Assembly: GCF_030372065.1 (NCBI RefSeq)
Contig: NZ_JAUDEA010000004.1
Coordinates: 62,001-126,000, forward strand
Origin: Thermophilibacter provencensis
GTDB taxonomy: Bacteria > Actinomycetota > Coriobacteriia > Coriobacteriales > Atopobiaceae
Length of the DNA stretch: 64,000 nucleotides
Direction: 5' to 3'
In this document: one piece after another, positions 27,658-36,089 of the stretch
How positions within the stretch are numbered: the first letter of the stretch is position 1
Layout: every line of letters starts with the position of its first letter
Made by a program: the position numbers and the translations under genes
Notes under the pieces: generated by a model
What the model was told of the DNA's origin: nothing
Seen by the model: the letters and a program-made list of their open reading frames with translations, nothing else
Databases searched by the model: none

Positions 27658-29052
27658 ATGATGGCGCTGTGGGGCGGCAGATTCGAGAAGGGCGTGGACC
27701 AGTTCACGCAGGAGTTTGGCGCGAGCCTCGAGGTCGATAAGAACATGGCCCAGCAGGACATTGCCGGTAGCCGCGCCCATGCGCGCATGCTCGCCGAGCA
27801 GGGCATCATCTCTGTCGACGACCAGGCGGCCATCGACCAAGGCCTCGCCCACATAGCCGACCAAATTGAACAAGGCACCTTCGCCTGGGACGTCAACGAC
27901 GAGGACGTCCACATGGCCGTGGAGGGCGCGCTCACCCGCAACATCGGGACGCCGGGTGGTCGCTTGCACACGGGTCGCTCCCGCAACGACCAAGTTGCCA
28001 CGGATATTCGTCTGCTCGCCAAGGACCTCTGCGACCAGCTTCTCGCCGGAAACGCCGCCCTGCGCCGCGTGCTCCTTGACGCCGCCGAGAAGAACCTCGA
28101 CGTCGTGATGCCCGGCTACACGCACCTCCAGCACGCTCAGCCGGTGCTGTTCTCTCATCACCTGCTCGCTTACTTCTGGATGTTCACGCGCGACTTCACG
28201 CGTCTCGTCGCGTCGCGCACGGCGGCCGACGCCAACCCGCTCGGCGCGGCGGCGCTCGCCGGTACCACCTACCCGCTCAACCGCCAGCGCACCACGGAGC
28301 TCCTGGGCTTCTCGCGCACAATCCCCAACTCGCTCGACGCCGTCTCCGACCGCGACTACCTGCTCGATCTTGAGTACGCCTGCGCCGTGAGCATGATGCA
28401 CCTCTCACGCCTCTGCGAGGAGATCGTCCTGTGGAGCTCCACCGAGTTTGGCTTCATCACGCTCTCGGACGCCTACTCCACCGGCAGCTCCATCATGCCG
28501 CAGAAGAAGAACCCGGACTTTGCCGAGCTCACGCGTGGCAAGACCGGCCGCGTCTACGGCGACCTCATGGCACTTCTCACCACGATGAAGTCCCTGCCGC
28601 TGGCGTACAACAAGGACCTCCAGGAGTGCAAAGAGGGTCCGCTCGACGCTGCCCGCACGCTCAGCGATTGCATGGAGATCGCTGCGGGCATGGTGGAGAC
28701 CTGGACCGTCAACGCCGACGCCATGCTGGCCCAGGCGGGCACGGGCTTCTCGGCAGCCACGGACGTTGCCGACTACCTGGCCAAGAAGGGCATGCCCTTC
28801 CGTGAGGCTCACCGCGTGGTGGGCGAGCTCGTGCTCTACTGCGAGAAGCACGGCAAGGGCCTCGAGGATCTCACGGCCGAGGAGTTTGCCGCTGCGAGCC
28901 CGCTCTTTGAGGCGGACATTGCGCAGGACCTGGACCCCGCGGGCATCGCCAACGCGCGCGTGACGTATGGCGGAACCGGCCACGATGCCGTTGTGGTGCA
29001 GCTCGGCGAGGCGCGCGAGGCGCTTGCGGCGGACGAGGCGAGCCTCGCCTAG
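27658..29052 (+). CDS. argH: Argininosuccinate lyase
   Basis: ArgH splits argininosuccinate to arginine and fumarate. The 464-residue protein has the family signature TGSSIMPQKKNPDFAELTRGK, HTGRSRNDQVATD and PGYTHLQHAQPV. GGAAGGAG precedes two consecutive ATG codons. It is separated from argG by an unrelated minus-strand gene and has its own AT-rich upstream region of about 170 bases. The 3' end is followed by a weak GC hairpin near 29106–29135. Confidence 0.96.
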   Translation: MMALWGGRFEKGVDQFTQEFGASLEVDKNMAQQDIAGSRAHARMLAEQGIISVDDQAAIDQGLAHIADQIEQGTFAWDVNDEDVHMAVEGALTRNIGTPGGRLHTGRSRNDQVATDIRLLAKDLCDQLLAGNAALRRVLLDAAEKNLDVVMPGYTHLQHAQPVLFSHHLLAYFWMFTRDFTRLVASRTAADANPLGAAALAGTTYPLNRQRTTELLGFSRTIPNSLDAVSDRDYLLDLEYACAVSMMHLSRLCEEIVLWSSTEFGFITLSDAYSTGSSIMPQKKNPDFAELTRGKTGRVYGDLMALLTTMKSLPLAYNKDLQECKEGPLDAARTLSDCMEIAAGMVETWTVNADAMLAQAGTGFSAATDVADYLAKKGMPFREAHRVVGELVLYCEKHGKGLEDLTAEEFAAASPLFEADIAQDLDPAGIANARVTYGGTGHDAVVVQLGEAREALAADEASLA

Positions 29053-29175
29053 CCACCGCGCCGTCCCCGTCCGGATGGCGTGCTCGCAATTAAATTGTTG
29101 ATAGAAAGGCCGCAGGTTCGCTCCCTACGGCCTCTCTCGCGACACGAAAACTTGCAACTGTGAGCACAGTCTCCT

Positions 29176-29463
29176 GTGAGGGTGCGTCGATGCATGATCA
29201 CCGAGAACGGCACTGTGACGGACATGAAAGCCACCGTAGATGCTGGCACGCGCACGGTGAGCTTTGTCACCACGCACTTCTCGACGTTCGCACTCGTGAG
29301 TGAGTCCGCACAACCCGTGGCGCCGCTGCGCCTCTTCAACCCGTACGAGCTCACGGTTACGCACCTCTGCACAGCCGACGAGGAGGAGTACGAGTCGCTT
29401 GCTGAAATTGGCTGGCGCCAGGAGGGCATCGCCTGGTACGGAATCTCGCCCGCAGAGAAGTAG
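29176..29463 (+). pseudogene. Remnant of a secreted DUF5648-repeat protein
   Basis: This reading frame has no signal peptide and no convincing start. Its last 45 residues (PLRLFNPYELTVTHLCTADE, then WRQEGIAWYGIS) closely match the third DUF5648 repeat of the intact surface protein 2 kb downstream, and the part before it (TVDAGTRTVSFVTTHFSTFALV) looks like the end of a repeat region in bacterial surface proteins. I read it as the 3' end of a decayed paralogue. Confidence 0.65.
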
Positions 29464-29928
29464 GGGCTGCAGGCATCACGACGGCGCGCTTTGGGCGGGG
29501 CTCGGTGACGGGCCCCGCCCTTCTCGCGTGATCTGAAACATAGCAGGTAGTGGAAGTTGAGCAAAGTTATAGAATGATCAAATTATATAGCGCTTTGTAC
29601 AGCAAACAGTACCTGCTAGGTTTGAGCGGGAAGCAGCGAGAAGAACGGCGCGGGACGGCGAGAAGAACGGTAAATCTGCACTAGCGCAGCAGCGCCACGC
29701 TCTGCCGCTCACCGAAAAAAGTTGAGACTCAATAGATGCCCCCGTCTGCCGTTTGGCGAAACCTCAGAAACCTTTGAAGAGCCGCACGTCTTGACTTCGT
29801 ATTGTTGGGGTCAAGTCGTTGCCCGCCACCCGAAAACTAGTTGAAAGAGGACGGGAGGGGGTCTAACATCGCTTGACAATCGGCCGAGGCCGGCGGGGCT
29901 TTGGCCAAAGGTTAGGAAAGGAGAAGGA
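29464..29928. other. Intergenic region before the surface-protein gene
   Basis: No gene seen. It starts with a terminator-like hairpin (GGGCGGGGC, ten-base loop, GCCCCGCCC, 29493–29525), then an AT-rich stretch framed by AGCAGGTA near 29541 and TACCTGCT near 29610. GCGAGAAGAACGG occurs twice, 22 bases apart (29636–29648, 29658–29670). A possible -35 TTGACA lies at about 29873, but no good -10 follows at the right distance. Confidence 0.5.
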
Positions 29929-32025
29929 ATGCGTACGTACACCAAGCTCCTTGCTACGGCGTTTGCCGGTGCGCTGGCTCTGACCATCGCCCCGACGTTT
30001 GCGCTGGCAGAGGGCACGGACGTCGCCTCGGTGGGCGACACGCCTTACAAGACGCTCCAGGATGCCATTAACGCCGATGGTGAGGTCACCCTGCTCGAAG
30101 ATGTGACGCTCACCGCGCCCGTCACGATTGAGCCCGGAGCGACCGAGGTCATCAACGGCGCTGACAAGACGATCACGATTGCGGGCGGCGCCGCGTTCAA
30201 CTACCGTGATGAGTTGAACCGTGAGGGCCTTGCGTCAGACACTTCCCTCACGGTGAAGGATGTCACCATTGCCAGCACCACCCCTGAGACCGGTCACGCG
30301 ACCGTCACCGGCATCAACGCCAGTGGTGTTGACGTTGCCTTCAATGGCTGCACCTTCAAGGGCCTCCATGACGCCGTCTATGCCAACTTCGTGAGTGATG
30401 TCAAGGCCGAGGCCAACACCATCACCATCTCCGGCTGCACGTTCGAGAAGGTCTCCTACATCTACGGCGTTGATGACGGCGCCACCGCCGGCGCTCGCGT
30501 CGACAAGCTCGAGGTCACCCTCGACAACAACACCGGCACCGAGAACATGACGCCTGAGACCTTTGCCGTCGCCTCCGTTGACGGCGTTGGCTACATGAGC
30601 CTTCAGGCGGCGCTTGATGCCGTCGAGAAGGACGGCGTAGTTGAGCTCCTCAAGGACGTTGTGACTCCGCAGAGCCTCGTGCTCGCCACGGACGGCGTGA
30701 CCATCAACGGCAACGGCCACAAGATCACCGCTGCGGCCGAGTTTGAGCCTAATGCCGGTATCAGCGGCACGGGCGCCAGCTCGCTGCTCGCCATCACCGG
30801 CAACGGCTGCACCGTCGAGAACGTCTCCATGGTGGGCACCGCCAACACCACCCACCTGCTCAACATCTGGGCCGGCGAGGATGCCAAGGACGTCACCGCA
30901 ACGGTCAAGGACGTCACGCTCAATCACAGCGGGTCCAAGAGCGGCGCTGCCGTCGTGGTCAACCATGTCAACGTTACCGTTGACGGCGCGTTCGACGTCA
31001 CCACGGGCACCAACTCGTGGGGCGGCGTGAACCTTGACAACAAGTACGGCGCCACCAACCTCAACTTCGCCGAGAACGCCAACCCCGTCCTCACGGACGT
31101 GAGCGGCAAGAACCTCCCGCTCGTCTACGTTGAGAACAGCGGCGACGTTGTTGACGAGCTCCCCACTATCACGAGCGACAACCCCAACATCGCCACTGAC
31201 ATTGACGAGAACGGCATTTCCAACGTGCATGTCCACACCACCGAGCTCCAGGGCGCCAAGGACGCTACCTGCACCGAGGAGGGCTTCACCGGCAACGAGG
31301 TCTGCACCGTCTGCGGCAAGACCATCGCCGAGGGCGAGAAGATCGCCAAGCTCGACCACAAGCTCGAGCTCAAGGGCGCCGTCGACGCCACCGTCGACGC
31401 CCCCGGCTACACCGGCGACCAGGTCTGCTCCGTCTGTGGCCAGACCATCGTCAAGGGCGAGGTCATCCCGGCCCTGCCCGCCGAGGCGCGCGTGATGTAC
31501 CGCCTGTACAACAAGTACACCGGCGAGCACTTCTACACCTCAAACACCGAGGAGCGCACCCTGCTCGTTGGCCTCGGCTGGACCGACGAGGGCGTCGCGT
31601 GGGTCGCCCCGGGCGAGGGCGAGGCGGTCTACCGCCTGTTCAACCCGTTCGCCGACGACCACCACTTCACCATGAAGGCCGATGAGCGCGACGCGCTCGT
31701 CAAGCTCGGCTGGATTGACGAGGGCGTCGCCTGGTACTCCGCCGACAAGGACGACGAGGGCGCGACCCCGCTGCTCCGTCTCTTCAACCCGTACGAGCAG
31801 CGCGCCACCCACCTCTACACTGCCGACGAGAAGGAGTACGACGCTCTCGAGACCCTCGGCTGGATCAAGGAGGGCATCGCTTGGTACGGCCTGAACGTCA
31901 CCGATGACGACGCCACCGACGAGCCCGCTGCCGACGACGAGCAGACCACGACGGACACCGAGAAGCCCGCCGAGGACGAGAAGCCCGCGGAGGAGCAGCC
32001 CGAGACCGACGCCGACGCTAAGTAG
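29929..32025 (+). CDS. Secreted protein with beta-helix-like region and three DUF5648 repeats
   Basis: A 698-residue exported protein. Residues 1–27 form a Sec signal peptide (hydrophobic LLATAFAGALALTIAPTFALA). About 30–400 has repetitive strands with Gly/Asn/Thr turns (LTVKDVTIASTTPETGHATV and similar), as in parallel beta-helix surface proteins. Two KGAVDAT…VCxVCG modules with CxxC pairs follow. Three DUF5648-type repeats of about 40 residues come next (RLYNKYTGEHFYTSNTEER; RLFNPFADDHHFTMKADER; RLFNPYEQRATHLYTADEK). The tail is Glu/Asp/Thr/Pro-rich, with no LPXTG motif or membrane anchor, so it is probably released or held non-covalently. AAAGGAG precedes the ATG. Confidence 0.85.
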   Translation: MRTYTKLLATAFAGALALTIAPTFALAEGTDVASVGDTPYKTLQDAINADGEVTLLEDVTLTAPVTIEPGATEVINGADKTITIAGGAAFNYRDELNREGLASDTSLTVKDVTIASTTPETGHATVTGINASGVDVAFNGCTFKGLHDAVYANFVSDVKAEANTITISGCTFEKVSYIYGVDDGATAGARVDKLEVTLDNNTGTENMTPETFAVASVDGVGYMSLQAALDAVEKDGVVELLKDVVTPQSLVLATDGVTINGNGHKITAAAEFEPNAGISGTGASSLLAITGNGCTVENVSMVGTANTTHLLNIWAGEDAKDVTATVKDVTLNHSGSKSGAAVVVNHVNVTVDGAFDVTTGTNSWGGVNLDNKYGATNLNFAENANPVLTDVSGKNLPLVYVENSGDVVDELPTITSDNPNIATDIDENGISNVHVHTTELQGAKDATCTEEGFTGNEVCTVCGKTIAEGEKIAKLDHKLELKGAVDATVDAPGYTGDQVCSVCGQTIVKGEVIPALPAEARVMYRLYNKYTGEHFYTSNTEERTLLVGLGWTDEGVAWVAPGEGEAVYRLFNPFADDHHFTMKADERDALVKLGWIDEGVAWYSADKDDEGATPLLRLFNPYEQRATHLYTADEKEYDALETLGWIKEGIAWYGLNVTDDDATDEPAADDEQTTTDTEKPAEDEKPAEEQPETDADAK

Positions 32026-32050
32026 CGCCAGCGCCACAAGCACCACCTAT

Positions 32051-32082
32051 GAGGGGCGGCCTTCGGGCCGCCCCTCTCTTCT
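32051..32082 (+). terminator. Terminator after the surface-protein gene
   Basis: GAGGGGCGGCC, tetraloop TTCG, GGCCGCCCCTC, then TCTTCT. Confidence 0.8.
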
Positions 32083-32151
32083 CGCCGGGGCACTTCTCGC
32101 CTGCGGTAGAATCTATGTCGCATGCATCGCGCAACCGCCGAGGAGGCCGCC

Positions 32152-33498
32152 ATGATCGATCGCTACACCCGTCCCGAGATGGGACACATCTTCTCCCTGG
32201 AGAACAAGTACCGCATCTGGCAGGAGATTGAGGTCCTGGCCTGCGAGGCACACGCCGAGATGGGCAAGATCGGCATCACCAAGGAGGAGGCCGCCTGGAT
32301 TCGCGAGCACGCGGACTTCAACAAGGACGAGGTCGATGCCATCGAGGCCGTGACCAACCACGACGTCATTGCCTTTCTCACCAACATGGGCGAGTACATC
32401 GACAAGGACGTCCCCGAGGGCGAGCCCAAGCCGTCCCGCTGGGTGCACTTTGGCATGACGTCCTCCGACCTGGGCGACACGGCCCTCTGCTACCAGCTCG
32501 TCCAGGCCACCGACATCCTCATCGAGGACTGCAAGAAGCTCGGAGAGATCTGCAAGCGCCGCGCCTTTGAGGAGCGCGACACCCTCTGCGTGGGCCGCAC
32601 GCACGGCATCCACGCCGAGCCCATGACCTTTGGCATGAAGTTCGGCAGCTGGGCCTGGGAGCTCAAGCGCGATTACGACCGTCTCAAGCACGCCCGCGCC
32701 AACGTGGCCTTTGGTGCCATCTCCGGCGCGGTGGGCACCTACTCCTCTATCGACCCATTCGTTGAGGAGTACGTCTGCGAGCACCTGGGTCTCGTGCACG
32801 ATCCGCTGTCCACGCAGGTCATTTCGCGCGACCACCACGCCTACCTCGCCGGTGTCCTGGCCACCACCGCCGCTACCTGCGAGCGTATTGCCACGGAGAT
32901 CCGCAACCTCCAGAAGACCGATACCCTCGAGGCGGAGGAGCCGTTCCGCAAGGGCCAGAAGGGCAGCTCCGCCATGCCGCACAAGCGCAACCCCATCACG
33001 GTGGAGAAGGTCTGCGGCCTCTCCCGCGTGGTGAAGGCTAACGCTCAGGTTGCCTTTGACAACGTGGCCCTCTGGCACGAGCGCGACATCAGCCACAGCT
33101 CCGCCGAGCGCGTGGCGCAGGCCGACAGCTTCATCGCGCTTGACCACATGTTCCAGTGCCTCACGCGCATCGTGGACGGCCTCATCCTCTACCCGGCGCA
33201 GATGCTCGCCAACCTCAACAAGACGCGCGGCCTGATCTTCTCGTCCAAGGTGCTCCTTGCCCTGGTTGAGACCGGCATCACGCGCGAGGAGGCCTACGCC
33301 ATCGTGCAGGAGAACGCCATGGCCACGTGGCGCGAGGTGCAGCAGTGCGCCGGTGGCACCACGTTCCGCGAGAAGCTCGAGGCAGACCCGCGCTGCACCG
33401 TCCCCGCCGAGGAGCTGGACGCCATCTTTGACCCGCGCGCCTTCCTCACGCGCGCTGGCGTGGTCTTTGACCGCCTGGAGCAGCTCAGCTTTGAGTGA
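32152..33498 (+). CDS. purB: Adenylosuccinate lyase
   Basis: PurB acts twice in purine synthesis (SAICAR to AICAR, and adenylosuccinate to AMP). The 448-residue protein has the superfamily signature KGSSAMPHKRNPITVEKV and VGRTHGIHAEPMTFGMK. I used the ATG of MIDRYTRPEM because GAGGAGG stands seven bases upstream; an ATG ten codons earlier is less likely. purC and purH are elsewhere in the window, so the purine genes are dispersed. Confidence 0.96.
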   Translation: MIDRYTRPEMGHIFSLENKYRIWQEIEVLACEAHAEMGKIGITKEEAAWIREHADFNKDEVDAIEAVTNHDVIAFLTNMGEYIDKDVPEGEPKPSRWVHFGMTSSDLGDTALCYQLVQATDILIEDCKKLGEICKRRAFEERDTLCVGRTHGIHAEPMTFGMKFGSWAWELKRDYDRLKHARANVAFGAISGAVGTYSSIDPFVEEYVCEHLGLVHDPLSTQVISRDHHAYLAGVLATTAATCERIATEIRNLQKTDTLEAEEPFRKGQKGSSAMPHKRNPITVEKVCGLSRVVKANAQVAFDNVALWHERDISHSSAERVAQADSFIALDHMFQCLTRIVDGLILYPAQMLANLNKTRGLIFSSKVLLALVETGITREEAYAIVQENAMATWREVQQCAGGTTFREKLEADPRCTVPAEELDAIFDPRAFLTRAGVVFDRLEQLSFE

Positions 33499-33515
33499 GA
33501 AGCCAAAAAGTTGCT

Positions 33516-33709
33516 CTCGTGTAGCGTAGCGCCAGCTTGATTTGAAAAAACCGCCCTCGTGTAGCGTGCGAGGGCGGCTAAAGCGCGATTCAAACTCGTG
33601 CGAAAATCCGCCAACTGGTGTTTTGATGTCCGTGAATGCTCGCTGCACGGAAAATCACGCTACACGAAGAGACATTTTTGGTTCCCGGGAGCGCCAGCGC
33701 TACACGAAG
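33516..33709. repeat. Mirrored array of 40-bp repeats downstream of purB
   Basis: CTCGTGTAGCG occurs at 33516 and 33556 (40-bp step), with a degenerate CTCGTGCG at 33595. Past the middle the sense flips: CGCTACACGAAG occurs at 33658–33669 and 33698–33709, again 40 bp apart. The intervening bases differ from unit to unit. The array could fold into a long imperfect hairpin. No ORF fits. A similar mirrored array of about 41-bp units lies at 55057–55463. Confidence 0.75.
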
Positions 33710-33794
33710 GGCCTTTTCTAGAATGCGGGGGCCCAGTACGTTTGCTGTCGTGCACCGGGTATACTGCTAGGGTACCTAACCTGAGGGGAGAATC

Positions 33795-34061
33795 ATGCAC
33801 TTTGACTACACGCCGCGCGGCGTCTGCTCCCGCGCCATTCACATTGACCTTGACGATGACGGCAAGACCATCGAGGAGGTCTCCTTTGAGGGCGGCTGCA
33901 ACGGCAACCTCAAGGCCGTGAGCAAGCTCGTGAAGGGCCACGCCGTCGACGAGATCGTGTCCATTCTCGCGGGCAACACCTGCGGCCCCCGCAAGACCTC
34001 CTGCGCCGACCAGCTCTCGCGCGCCCTCACCGAGGCTGCCGCCGCTGCTCAGCAGGCCTAG
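33795..34061 (+). CDS. TSCPD-domain protein
   Basis: An 88-residue protein of the TSCPD family (TIGR03905 type), named for the C-terminal motif seen here as TSCADQL. Features: YTPRGVCSRAI, EEVSFEGGCNGNLKAVSKLV and GNTCGPRKTSCADQLSRAL. The conserved cysteines suggest metal binding; similar modules sit at the C terminus of vitamin-B12-dependent ribonucleotide reductases. The job of the stand-alone form is unknown. GAGGGGAG precedes the ATG. Confidence 0.88.
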   Translation: MHFDYTPRGVCSRAIHIDLDDDGKTIEEVSFEGGCNGNLKAVSKLVKGHAVDEIVSILAGNTCGPRKTSCADQLSRALTEAAAAAQQA

Positions 34062-34067
34062 AGCGGC

Positions 34068-35270
34068 ATGCGCCCACCCAAGCTCACACGAAGGTCCTTT
34101 CTCAAGACCGCGGCCGCCGGCTCTGCCGTTGCCGCCTCGGTGAGCATTCTCGCGGGCTGCACCCACGAGGCAGAGGAGCCCACGAACGACCCCGTGGTCG
34201 TGGACGAGGACTCCGCGGAGGACATCCTCTCCACCTTTGAGGAGTCCGACGCTCCCATCGAGGTGGAGAACACCTGGTCCATCCCGCTGGGAAACGTCCT
34301 TCACCCGGGCGAGGGGTCGTGGATTCCCGTGACAACGGCGGGCTCCTCGGCCACGCCCATGGTGAAGGCCTCCGCGCTCTCCCTTGAGACGGGCCAGCTC
34401 AGCGAGGTGGTCCCGCAGCCCATCGAGGACCGCACCACCAACGTCATCTATGACGCGCGGTGCTCGGACTCCGTCTTTGCCTGGACTGAGCTCGACTATA
34501 CCTCGCGGAGCTGGAAGCTCTACGCCTCCTCCTTCGCAAACGGTGCGCTCACGGGGGAGATCACAACGCTCTGGGAGGGCGACGCCAACTTTGATCCGGC
34601 GCCCTTTGCCGTCTCCGGCTCGCACGTGATCTGGCAGGTCCAGCCCTCGACCTCCGGCACCCGCACCTCGGAGCACTCCTTCTGCTACCTCTGGCGCGCG
34701 GGCGACGCCGAGGCCAAGGCGGTTGTGGAGTCGTTCGGTCGCTTTGCCACACAGCCGCAGGTCTCGGGTGACGCGGTGGTTCTCGCCCCGCGCGTGCGCA
34801 GCGACTCCGTGATCTACTACGGAGTGACGGCCTACTCCCTTTCTGACGACCTCTCCACCCAGCTTGACCAGCTCGTGATGCCCCAGAACGTCCGCCCCTT
34901 CCGTGCCACGCGCGTGGGCGAGCGCTTTCTGGTCTCGGTTGAGGCGAGCTACAGCGCGGGCGGGCTTCTCGGACAGATGGGCACCTACATTGGTACGGCG
35001 TCAGGGGGCTTTGCGCGCCTCAACCGCGAGCCGTCGGAGTGCGGCTGCGGCAAGGGCGACCTCTTCATCATCAAGAGCAACGCAACGTATCTGACAGTTG
35101 ACCTCGCCAACAAGCGCCTCTCCAGCCTCCCCTCCGCCGACCGCATCGTGGACTACGGAGAATACCCAGCTCGTACGGGGGAGTGCGACCTGTTTGTGAC
35201 CTTCTCCACGGTCAAGGACCAGGACACGGGATACCCCGCTTCCGTAACGGTACGTACCTTCCGCCTGTAA
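34068..35270 (+). CDS. Tat-exported lipoprotein with beta-propeller-like body
   Basis: A 400-residue lipoprotein. The signal has the twin-arginine motif TRRSFLK and the lipobox LAGC (mature Cys at about 31), followed by an acidic linker. The rest consists of strand-rich segments with Trp/Tyr repeats (VFAWTELDYTSRSWKLYAS, HVIWQVQPST, FCYLWRAGD), suggesting a beta-propeller. No enzyme motif is seen. It starts six bases after the TSCPD gene and ends about 90 bases before a two-component system, so a sensing role at the surface is conceivable but unproven. Confidence 0.75.
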   Translation: MRPPKLTRRSFLKTAAAGSAVAASVSILAGCTHEAEEPTNDPVVVDEDSAEDILSTFEESDAPIEVENTWSIPLGNVLHPGEGSWIPVTTAGSSATPMVKASALSLETGQLSEVVPQPIEDRTTNVIYDARCSDSVFAWTELDYTSRSWKLYASSFANGALTGEITTLWEGDANFDPAPFAVSGSHVIWQVQPSTSGTRTSEHSFCYLWRAGDAEAKAVVESFGRFATQPQVSGDAVVLAPRVRSDSVIYYGVTAYSLSDDLSTQLDQLVMPQNVRPFRATRVGERFLVSVEASYSAGGLLGQMGTYIGTASGGFARLNREPSECGCGKGDLFIIKSNATYLTVDLANKRLSSLPSADRIVDYGEYPARTGECDLFVTFSTVKDQDTGYPASVTVRTFRL

Positions 35271-35360
35271 GCCGGATTCGTCCGACGGCGGGTAGGGTAA
35301 ACTAAATGCACGTACGGACCGCGCTTTGGCGCCAAGACGCAGACCACAAGGAGGCCCCTG

Positions 35361-36083
35361 ATGGCTTCGGACGAGAAGAAGATTCTGCTGGTTGAGGACG
35401 AGAAGGCCATTCGTGATGCCGTCGCGGCCTACCTCGAGCGCGAGAACTACATCGTGCGAGGCGTGGGCGACGGCCAGAGCGCGGTTGAGGAGTTTGAGAA
35501 GCACACCTTCGACCTCGTGATTCTCGACCTCATGCTCCCCAAGCTCTCCGGCGAGCGCGTCTGCCGCGCCATCCGCGAGACCTCCAACGTGCCGATCATC
35601 ATGCTCACTGCCAAGGGCGAGGTCGAGGACAGGATCATCGGCCTTGAGCTCGGCGCGGACGACTACCTCATCAAGCCCTTCTCGCCGCGTGAGCTCGTGG
35701 CCCGCGTGCGCGCGCTGCTCCGCCGTGCCCACACCGAGGCCGAGCCCGCCCTCGAGGTGCTCGACTTTGGCGACCTCGTGATCGACATCTCCGGTCACAA
35801 GGTTCTTGTGGAGGGTAAGGAGGTTGACCTCACCGCCTCCGAGTTCAAGCTGCTCACCACCCTCGCGCGCTACCCCGGCCGCGTCTACACCCGCATGGAG
35901 CTTGTCGAGAAGGTCCTGGGCTACGACTTTGAGGGCTACGAGCGCACCATTGACTCCCACGTCAAGAACCTGCGCGCCAAGCTCGGCGACGACCCGCGCA
36001 ACCCGCGCTGGCTCTACACGGTGCACGGTGTGGGCTATCGCTTTGAGGCGTCCGAGAAGGCTGCCGACGGCTCGTCCAAGTAG
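35361..36083 (+). CDS. OmpR/PhoB-family response regulator
   Basis: A 240-residue regulator. Receiver domain: ILLVEDEKAIRDAV, phospho-acceptor Asp in LVILDLMLPKLSG, MLTAKGE and DDYLIKPFSPRELVARV. The C-terminal winged helix has DLTASEFKLLTTLARYPGRVYTR, RTIDSHVKNLRAKLGDD and VHGVGYRF. The kinase gene follows after seven bases, forming a classic pair. The signal is unknown. Confidence 0.95.
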   Translation: MASDEKKILLVEDEKAIRDAVAAYLERENYIVRGVGDGQSAVEEFEKHTFDLVILDLMLPKLSGERVCRAIRETSNVPIIMLTAKGEVEDRIIGLELGADDYLIKPFSPRELVARVRALLRRAHTEAEPALEVLDFGDLVIDISGHKVLVEGKEVDLTASEFKLLTTLARYPGRVYTRMELVEKVLGYDFEGYERTIDSHVKNLRAKLGDDPRNPRWLYTVHGVGYRFEASEKAADGSSK

Positions 36084-36089
36084 CCCCTC

